From: Flaveria trinervia
Lineage: Eukaryota; Streptophyta; Magnoliopsida; Asterales; Asteraceae
Length of the DNA stretch: 64,000 bases
Reading direction: 5' to 3'
Assembly: GCA_025506515.1 (NCBI GenBank)
Contig: CM046447.1
Coordinates: 92,028,032 to 92,092,031, forward strand
Positions 56,199-64,000 of the stretch are shown here, in pieces (the first letter of the stretch is position 1; every line of letters begins with the position of its first letter). The position numbers were made by a program, and so were the translations under genes. The notes beneath the pieces were generated by a model, which was given only the letters and a program-made list of their open reading frames with translations, had not been told where the DNA came from and did not search any database.

Positions 56199-57350
56199 TG
56201 ATAAGATTGTTGTAATCTAATCCAGTATAATATTAGTTACAGAAATATCAACTCATAAAATAAAAGATAATACTACATCAAGCTCATGGACAACCACCTC
56301 AGCGCCAAAGAGCTTCGTGTGTCCTTTCGGTTCATTATAAAATATTGTATACTTAAAAACTCGTATACTTGAAGACAAGTACAACTAGTATCCCACCAAC
56401 GCACCTACATAGTTACATTAGATATGTCCGTAGACTTGAAGGTTGACGAACACGAATAAACTATCACCAAGGTATCAATTACGATTTACGATCTAGATTC
56501 TTCCTTCAATCTATGAACTTTCATCTGTATCGATCAATTTGTTTATTGTTTTCACTCATCTTACAGTAGTGCGATGTTTATTTATGATGTTCTTCATCCC
56601 GTTTGCAATGTTCCGTTAATTTTCGCTTCATCTGATGTTTGATATGGTTATGTATGCCTTCATTGATGAATCTCTGTAAATTTCACTTCATGCACGCGCT
56701 GACGTTAGGATTTCAGCTCGATGTTAAGTTTGATTCGTTTTGAGTTTGAGATTTTTGGTTTTAATTTTGAGAAAACGTAATTTTGTTTGCGTCAGTTGTT
56801 ATGGAGCGTGAAGTTGAAATGTAGTCGGTAGGATTTATTAGTATTTTGAGAAATTTGTGTTGGAAATGCGAAATTGAGCTTGAAGTAACCCTGTTTGAAA
56901 TCCAAGATATCAGGGAATCGTATACTGTGATTTATTTATCGTATGGTTGATCTGGAATTAGGGTTTTTTTTAGTTATTACCTGTTGAGAATCATGTTGTG
57001 TGTGTATTGTTGATTGGTGTGCTTCTGTTGTTGGTAGCTTTCTTTGTGATTTTGATTTTCGAGATCTCCCCAAAACAGACGTCGTTGTGGCATCTCGATT
57101 CTTGTATTGATTGAAATCAGTGCAACAGACCAACTGTGATCCCAGTTAAGCTGAATAAACCAGAAAGATAGGAGAACAAATTTGTGAAAAAACGGTCAAG
57201 TGAAAGTACATTTAATTGCGAACAAGTTGTGATGGGAAGGACTGATTAAAAAGAGAGCAAATTTTGAAGAAAAGGAATCAAAATTTAGTCGATAGTTCCG
57301 ATATCCAACAAGAAGTGGGAGTTGCCAAGACATAATTGGGTACAATCACA
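56199..57350 (+). promoter_or_regulatory. Probable promoter and 5' UTR region of the HAD-like gene
   Basis: Non-coding sequence precedes the start codon at 57351, whose frame is closed by TAA at 57333. The long, T-rich, leader-like stretch (56500-57100) suggests a 5' UTR intron, but no donor/acceptor pair could be chosen with confidence. No other gene is seen here; the 65-codon minus-strand frame at 56936 has no motif. Confidence 0.4.
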
Positions 57351-59832
57351 ATGGGTAATGTCAAGAGTATATGGTCCAAAAGAGAAGAGTGCCCGAAAAC
57401 CGCCACTGGTGAAACAAGCTCAAGCCCAGGTTCACCTTTTGAAGTGAAGATTTTGATGCCAGAAGAAACTGTTAATGGTGTGAAGATCGTTTCAGAAGTT
57501 CTAAACACAGAAAACGCCAATGGTGATTCATTAATAAAGAGAAAGAGGAAGATAAGAAAGAAGAAGAAACTGGCTACAAGTGTCACTGTGGATCCCCATG
57601 ATAATATAGAAGATGCTGAAATTGCCAACTGTGGGCAGCAAATTACTCCTTCAAGTGAACAACTGCCTTTACAATCTCAAGTTAATGATGGTCAACATAT
57701 AGATGGAAATATAGTCCGGTCTCTTTCTGAAAAGCCTAACATTAGAAATGCTGTCACCAGATCAAAGAGAATGCTTCTCATTCTTGATGTAAATGGCTTG
57801 CTTGTGGATGTCATTCATCCCCCACCAAAAGATTGCAAACCAGATATAAAAATTTCAAGACGGGCAAGTAAGATTTGTTCCACTTGTGCTATTTAACGAC
57901 TATAAAGATCAAACTTCACTATTGTCTTCGGTAATCATATCATATTTTTTATTGTTATATATTATCTTTGTTTGAATGCAGTCTTCAAGAGACCCTTCTT
58001 GGATGAGTTTTTAGGATTTTGCTTCGAGAAATTTGATGTCGCCATTTGGTCTTCACGAACCAGGTATTGCTAAATTATCTTTATTTTACCATTCAACTTC
58101 TCCTGTAACACATTGTGAGCATTACTTGTAACTCATAAAATTACGCGCAGAAAAATTTTAGACCCTGTGCTTGATTATTTGTTAGGGGATTTGAAGAAGA
58201 AGTTGGTGTTTGTTTGGGTAAGCCTTGAATCTTATTGAAATTTCACTTAAAAGAAGTGTTCGCATTATAAAGTTGCTAATAACTATCAATTATGGTTAAT
58301 AAGGTTCATACTTAATTGTGTCTGTTAACAAGTGACTTATATGTATTAATGCTTTCAGGACTTATCCCACTGCACCAATACAAGAGCCAGAAGCCTTGAA
58401 AACCATTATAAGTTCATAGTCTTCAAGAAATTGGGCAAGATATGGGAAGAAAATGGCCGTATTGCTTCTGAAAATGGATATTATGATGAATCAAACACAT
58501 TGTTATTGGATGATTCCCCATACAAGGCATTGCTAAATCCTGTAAGACACATTTCTTTCTCTTATTAAAACCATTCATATAAGCTTCTCGCAATTTGATT
58601 TTGATTACATTCATTATTGTGTAGAAACACACTGGAATCTTTCCCTCGCCTTACAGGCACATGGATATAAATGACAACTGCTTAGGTGAGTTATTTTATA
58701 ATTCACTTATTGTGTTCAATTGTTCTGGTTTCCCCTTTTTTGCTTTAAACAAATATAGTTATTAAGATCCTGCCGTTATTTTTAATGGGCTCTAGTGCTC
58801 TACAACTGCATGAAACTGTATGCTTACTTTGGTGGAATTTTTTATCTGAACATGCTCCTACGACTTCCATATTGTAGTAAACTCATTCACCTACATTTTT
58901 CAAGGCGGCTGGTGTGATTAAACAAAATATCTTCTAGAATTGTGACATTGCGTACAATGATGTGACGATCTTGATTTAGTTTGATTTGAATGTGCTACAC
59001 AATAACAACATTATCAGATGTGGGTATGCAATAAAGAAAAAAAATGACTTTAGTATTTTTCTTTTTATGAAAACATGCTTACTGGTTACAAAATTTACTT
59101 CCTTTGATTGTGCTGTGATCCCCGTCCTGGTGGTTCATGTGGACGAAACCCATGATCACATAGTTATATCTTGCCACCTCATATATTAGAGAATGTAACA
59201 GTTGGTACTTATTAGCTGCGTAACCTGGTGCCAATATTAATCCATTTATCTATGAATGGGCTGAATTGGGTTGTGGTTATGTGAATCAGGCCAGTAAAAA
59301 TTATAGCTAAGATGGAATAGGTTGAATGGGTTATGGGATGAAAGTCACCCAAGTCTACTTTGGATACATATAACAACCTAACTCTTTCTGTTCATATTTA
59401 TAATTTGAATTGTTACTGTTATAATATCGTTTATACTTAACACATTAGTGGTATGAACTTTTTTTAAAAACAGACAAGAAAGTGTTAGTAGGACAATCCA
59501 ACTCAATTGGCCTGGTCTGACCATTACTAAAACCGCTCAAGTGTGACCCTTCATCCAGCCCACTAGACTTGCCATATCTAGCACAAAGAAACAGATTTGT
59601 AAACTTTATTTGTAGATCGGATGGGTATGAAATATTACTTCTTTCAGGTCCTGAAGGTGATCTTCGAATATATCTCGAAGGCGTGGCCGCTAGTGAAAAT
59701 GTCAAAATGTACATAGAGCAACACCCATTTGGTCAGCGCGTCATAGATGAAACAAGCCGGATTGGGAGTTTTACTCAAAGGTTCTTAAGAAAGTATCTTA
59801 GTGTATCTCACCTTTTCTATCAAGCTTGTTAA
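57351..59832 (+). CDS. HAD-superfamily FCP1/NLI-interacting-factor-like protein, six coding exons
   Basis: Coding exons: 57351-57867, 57982-58063, 58151-58217, 58359-58541, 58625-58685 and 59648-59832, all with GT..AG introns and consistent phases, giving 364 residues. The N-terminal ~135 residues are polar with a basic cluster KRKRKIRKKKKL (63-74), a likely nuclear signal. The phosphatase-fold domain follows: motif I LLILDVNGLL (Asp146, with Asn148 where most FCP1 phosphatases have Asp), motif II IWSSRTR (about 194-200), then WDLSHCT, and motif IV LLLDDSPYK (Asp273-Asp274), ending with YLEGVAASENVKMYIEQHPF. Plant relatives annotated as HAD-like hydrolases share the D-x-N-G-L motif. Substrate is unknown. 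The last exon's end (SVSHLFYQAC) is less typical and might reflect read-through of a splice site. Confidence 0.9.
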
Positions 59833-62398
59833 GTAACCCACATATACAAGATGCTTTAAAATTATTTTTGGAACTAGCTTTTGCTCATCTTTTCTTCTTG
59901 TTTTGTTATATTTATTACAAGTTTTATGTAACAAATAACATACAAAAGATTAGAATACTCATTGACAGGAGAAAACCTTGCAGGATAGGACTGTGACCTA
60001 AATGTTCTCACAGTTTGTGAGGTAATTCTGAATCTCAACTCTTTTAATTTTCTTATAAATTAAACTGGTCTGCACCTTGAACTTTGTTTGAAATGGTCGA
60101 TGATAGTTGTTAGTCAACGACAACCGGTAGTTTACCCATTTACTTATGGGTGAGTTGATTTGACTTGTGTTTCATTATAAATGAGCTGAATCAAATGGGT
60201 CAAAACAAAATACTTTGCTAAGTCAAAGAAAATAAAATTGGCCTAAAGTTTATTTTCAGTACTTACAATCTCCTAAATCTATTTATTCAAAGAATGATTA
60301 TTGTTACCATAATTATTTATAACGAAAATTTTTAAATACGGGCAAATTTTGTTCGTGGGTCAGTCCAACCTCACTCGGTCGTTCTAACTTGAGTCCGTTC
60401 TAATTATCCAACAGCTAAATCATGGACTTGCCCATCTTACCACTTTTGATAAGTACTATGATATTTTTGTATAAAACATGTATACACCATGCATCTCCAC
60501 TAGACAATTTTGATTTTCTTTCGTTGAACATTTCCATTGTGCCCCGTCTTGATCTTAATCACATGTTCAATCCCTCTTATTCACAAGTGTTCAAATAATT
60601 CCCTTTAGCTTCAAGTACTTTGAAGTTATTATTCATTGTAAATGGTCTCTGAAGAATATATATAAAAAACCCCAGAATTTTGATCAAGTCTAGAATTAGA
60701 TATCCCAAAAACTACATAAATATGTACTATCATATTGAATGCACTAGTTACAACTATAACCAATTATGCTAGCTACAATAATTACTACTGTTTTACCTTT
60801 TATCTTCATATGACAATTTAAGGATATAGTTATATCATTAATCATGTTAATACTCTAGATATACATACAAGTCAACAAAAGAGGCGGAAAACAGAAAAGT
60901 GTCGACAAGTCACCTCAGGTTTGGTATTATCTATTTTGATTCAAACTCATGTCGACTCATTACAAGACGACTCAAGGTATCGGGTTAAAACTCAACTTAG
61001 TTAATACTTCGACAATTTTTTAACCTTTAAAGATGATTTGAAAGCTTAAAGTTCAGAAATATGCTTGATACAAATGGCTTGACAGCTGACAATACCCATT
61101 AGTACCATGCTCAATAGAACAAACTCGAGTTTTCCCACTCAAGGAGCTTATACACACACGTGAATGCCATAAAGTTTGACTCGCTCACGCCTGCACGCAA
61201 ATTACTTGATAAAACTTTTAACTTTATATGATTTCTTGGTACCAACTCATTGTCATTGCAACAGTTCAGTTTACTTGCATCGTGTGAGATCTAAATTAAA
61301 CTTGGCAGGACCAAAATTGAGCTCTCTATTCCTATGATGAAACAAATACATCGGCTACATGCCAAACTAGACGGAACAGCACACTTGATACATCTCTTCT
61401 TCCCTTATCCCATGAAACCTACTCATGTAACATCAATATTTTTACAATGTGGGCATACAAATATGAAGAGATATGACAGTGCACTCATAGTTGTCTCAAT
61501 CGTATCGTGATATATAATATATTGTTATGTCAAATGTATGTGAGCAATCATCTAAAGATAGTACTAGATGACCAAACGTATTGATGTTAGTCTGCTCAAA
61601 ACGTTGACGACTCCAGTAGCATCCACTCTCAAAACACATGTTTAGAAATCAAATTCCGTTAGAGATTTACAAGGTGAGCCCCTGACGCTAATGCCAAACA
61701 TGGTAGGGTGTTAGCACATAGAGACCAAACGTGCAAGATGACCACATCGTCTATATATATTATTTTTTATCTTTTAAAAGATAACGATTTTCTCTATTTC
61801 CTGATCCTTAACCATGATTTCCTGGAGTACAATCGCCACTCATATATATGGAGGACGTGTCATGTGTTGTTATGAGGTGACAAGTTATGATAAATTAGAT
61901 ACAACTTATATCATTTTCTTTATGTTATCCGTCACGAACCAAAAAGGTCATATGGCTATGACCCAGAAGGGTATGTGGTTCTGACCAAGAAGAGATGAAT
62001 GATATTGGACTAATTAGTGTCTATGGTTAGACTCATCTTTGGACTTTTGAGGTATGATATTGTTTGGGTGTCCTTTCCGGCAAATGTTTGATTTTAGGCG
62101 GATAAAGCATTTACAATCCTTATTCATTTCTATCTAAATAATGAAAACAAAATAAAAGTTTATGTTTCTTTTAAAGCATTTTACATTTATATTCTCCATT
62201 TCTATTTTTATGTTACTTATAAATACTCAATTTATTATCTTTTGTCTTTTAAACACATTCACAATAGTTATATAAAGGGTGAATACTAGATCTCTAAATA
62301 TAAAAATACACTTTAGTTTTCTTTAAAATTTACTCTATTAAAGAGATTACATTGAGTGATGTTTAAATGTTTTCTTTGTTTTCCTCTATATTATAAGG
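59833..62398. other. Intergenic AT-rich DNA, no gene supported
   Basis: The 3' flank of the HAD-like gene (polyadenylation site not fixed) is followed by AT-rich sequence with no conserved frame on either strand. A short palindromic-looking stretch at 61935-61985 repeats 'atatggctatgacccagaag' and 'atgtggttctgaccaagaag'. No transposon ends were recognised. Confidence 0.5.
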
Positions 62399-62730
62399 TG
62401 TTAGAAATATGGATTAAACTTCAGGGATTGAATTTGTCAGTCACTCTAAATGTTACTTATTGGGTTATTATGTCTATTAATAACTTCAGGGACTAGATAT
62501 GTTGTTTTCATTCTTGAGGGTTGTTAATTGTAATGGTATTGTTAGAGTTGGTTATTGGTTGTTATATAGCTAGTGTTAGTTGATCATTGAATGTAATTTT
62601 CTTCTGGATTCGGTTTTCTATTCCACTCTCTCATAACAAGATTGTGATAGCTCTTGATAGTAAATTCGAAGTAATTATGTTAATTTCGATTGATTAGAGC
62701 CAAGTTAGGGCTCGAAATCAAAATTCAACA
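62399..62730 (+). repeat. Putative 5' LTR of the Tork-like element
   Basis: It starts TGTTAGAAATATGG and ends AAATTCAACA, about 332 bp. It contains a TATA-like 'ttgttatatagc' (62558-62569) with 'cattgaatgtaattttctt' downstream. The size is right for a small copia LTR. There is no second LTR in the window to confirm it. Confidence 0.5.
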
Positions 62731-62803
62731 ATACAGATCGTGAAGGCGATCAGAATCAATCAAGGGTGAAATTCGTTTGATTGGAAGAATTCCGGTGAAC
62801 ATC

Positions 62804-63635
62804 ATGGTGTCTACTAAGTTCGAACCGGAGAAATTCGATGTAAAAATAATTTCGGATTATGGAGGCTAAAGATGAGGGCCCTGTTGGTGCATCAGGGAGT
62901 TGTGGACGCTTTGAAAGGTGGTGAAGCTATGATCAATGCAAATACAACGCAAGCACTAGAGATTCAACAAAAGTGGAAAGAAATGATGGAAAAGGCCCAT
63001 AATGCAATCATCTTGAGTTTAGGAGATCGGGTGTTAAGGGATGTCTCGAAGGAGAACACTGCTACTGGTATGTGGGTGAAATTGGAGGGTCTTTACATGA
63101 CCAAATCATTGGCGAATCGGTTGTACTTGAAGAATAGGTTATACTCATTTCACATGACATTAGGCAAAACAATTGAAGATCGTACGGATGAATTCAATAA
63201 ATTGGTGTTTGACCTCGACAACATTGATGTGACTTTAGATGAGGAAGATCAAGCTGTGATATTCTTATCTTCTTTGCCTCGGTCATACAAACATTTTGTT
63301 GACACACTTATGTACGGACGAGAGACATTAACAATGGAGGAGGCACTGTCAGCTGTTAACTCAAGAGAGTTAAAGAAAAGATCCGAAAACCAAGAGAAAA
63401 CAAGCAGCAACAGACTTATAGTCAGGGGAAGGCCTGAACAGCGGAGCAAGCCCAAGAGCCAACACAGATCCAAATCCAAGTTCAAAAGAAGATGCTACAT
63501 CTGCCAATCTGAGAAGCATCTCAAGAGGGAATGCCCAGAAAGAAAGAATAAAAAAAGTGAAGGTTACGGTACAAGAATCAAGGTGTCTCATCCCCAAAAC
63601 CATCATCAGATGGATATGCGAGTTCGGAAGTATTG
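62804..63635 (+). pseudogene. Gag of the Tork-like copia element, with frameshifts
   Basis: It starts at ATG 62804 (MVSTKFEPEKFD). A missing G at 62840 shifts the frame before the conserved LW.LKMRALLVHQGV segment, after which the frame is open to 63635. Conserved UBN2-type Gag motifs follow: MWVKLEGLYMTKSLANRLYL, FNKLVFDLDNIDVTLDEEDQ and FLSSLPRSYKHFV. Next come an Arg/Lys/Ser-rich linker and the zinc knuckle CYICQSEKHLKREC. The frame shifts again near 63570 before the protease. Gag packages the element's RNA. The shifts may be assembly artefacts, because the residues are otherwise well kept. Confidence 0.85.
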
Positions 63636-64000
63636 ATGGTGTCTAAGGGAGTTGATAATGAGTCCTGGATAATGGACTCAGGGTGCTCATATCACATGAG
63701 TCCCCATAAAAGGTACTTCAAAGATTTAAAGATTGAAGATCTTGGTAAAGTCAAATTGGGAGATTATAGAGCATGTAGAATTCAAGGCTATGGGTCAATA
63801 GTGTTGAGTCTGAACAATGGCACCACGGTGGAATTACCGAATACAAGGTACATCCATGGAATAACTAAGAATTTGATTTCATTAGGGAACTTTGAAAAAG
63901 AGGGGTATAACATTAGTTTGAGAAATGGCTAGGCCAAGGTTATTAAAGGTTCTATGGTAGTGTTAATTGGGTCTAGAACCGGAAATAGCCTGTATGTACT
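63574..64000 (+). pseudogene. Protease and GAG-pre-integrase of the Tork-like element (partial)
   Basis: The frame carries WIMDSGCSYHMSPHKRYF (aspartic protease motif D-S-G, Asp intact), LGDYRACRIQGYGSIVLSL and LPNTRYIHGITKNLISLGNF, the conserved block of copia protease and pre-integrase. At 63930-63932 a TAG interrupts SLRNG*AKVIKGSMVV, where the family has Gln (CAG). The rest of pol lies beyond the window. Confidence 0.85.

Larger units (their letters stand above)
62399..64000 (+). mobile_element. Tork-like Ty1/copia retrotransposon, 5' part, cut by the window end
   Basis: A putative LTR (62399-62730, TGTTAG...TTCAACA) is followed by gag from ATG 62804 and then pol. The gag start (KFEPEKFD), the zinc knuckle and the WIMDSGCSYHMSP protease are of the Tork type. 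The order is gag-protease-(integrase), so the element is copia. The 3' LTR and target duplication lie outside the window. No standard tRNA-Met PBS was recognised after the LTR, so the LTR end is tentative. Confidence 0.85.

Noticed and set aside
1..64000. tRNA, rRNA or microRNA genes
   Set aside because: No cloverleaf-like tRNA gene or rRNA sequence was recognised. The tRNA-like boxes in the hAT MITE lack a complete tRNA fold, and microRNA precursors cannot be supported by eye.

Overview
This is nuclear DNA from a flowering plant. It is AT-rich, has two intron-containing host genes with GT..AG introns, and is mostly transposable elements. The families present (Ty3/gypsy elements with >2 kb LTRs starting TGTCACACCCC and TGTAACACC, a Tat-type element with an antisense coiled-coil ORF, Tork-like Ty1/copia, and many MITEs) suggest a eudicot, probably Asteraceae. 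That placement rests on resemblance, not a search.

Layout. 1-9 kb: two related MITE-like copies, small tandem repeats, and a heavily mutated minus-strand Ty1/copia element (LTR/PBS junction at 8.4 kb, protease at 6.6, integrase pieces at 6.3 and 4.4, RT at 3.1-3.6) with about 1.5 kb of foreign sequence inside its integrase. 9-17.9 kb: AT-rich intergenic DNA with a decayed plus-strand copia integrase at 13.8-14.85 kb and a 167-bp tandem duplication. 17.9-37.86 kb: a nested LTR complex. The outer plus-strand Ty3/gypsy element (5' LTR 17904-18711 continued at 30741-32077, 3' LTR 35730-37856) has lost its Gag core and RT core. Inside its 5' LTR lies a minus-strand Ty3/gypsy insertion (18712-30735) flanked by one perfect CTAGG duplication and built as LTR / internal / LTR / partial internal / partial LTR.

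41.5-45.4 kb: a ten-exon minus-strand gene for translation initiation factor eIF3 subunit m, with two apparent one-base deletions in conserved exons. 45.6-48.8 kb: a foldback element upstream of eIF3m, a hAT-type MITE, a second hAT-like MITE, and the left part of a Mutator-like MITE with a 10-bp target duplication. That MITE is split by a 7.3 kb Tat-like LTR element (48828-56135, GGGAC duplication) whose internal region has no recognisable gag or pol. It carries an antisense coiled-coil ORF, a decayed copy of it, and large 81-bp and 33-bp tandem arrays; its LTRs hold a GC-rich 29-bp minisatellite. 57.3-59.8 kb: a plus-strand six-exon gene for a HAD/FCP1-like phosphatase-fold protein with DVN in place of the usual DxD motif. 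62.4 kb to the window end: the 5' part of a Tork-like Ty1/copia element.

Nothing here is an operon-like system. The biology is layered transposon insertion around two housekeeping-type genes. A recurrent anomaly is single-base deletion, mostly in GG/CC doublets, in host exons and transposon ORFs alike. This may reflect assembly error, and every frameshift below should be read with that in mind.
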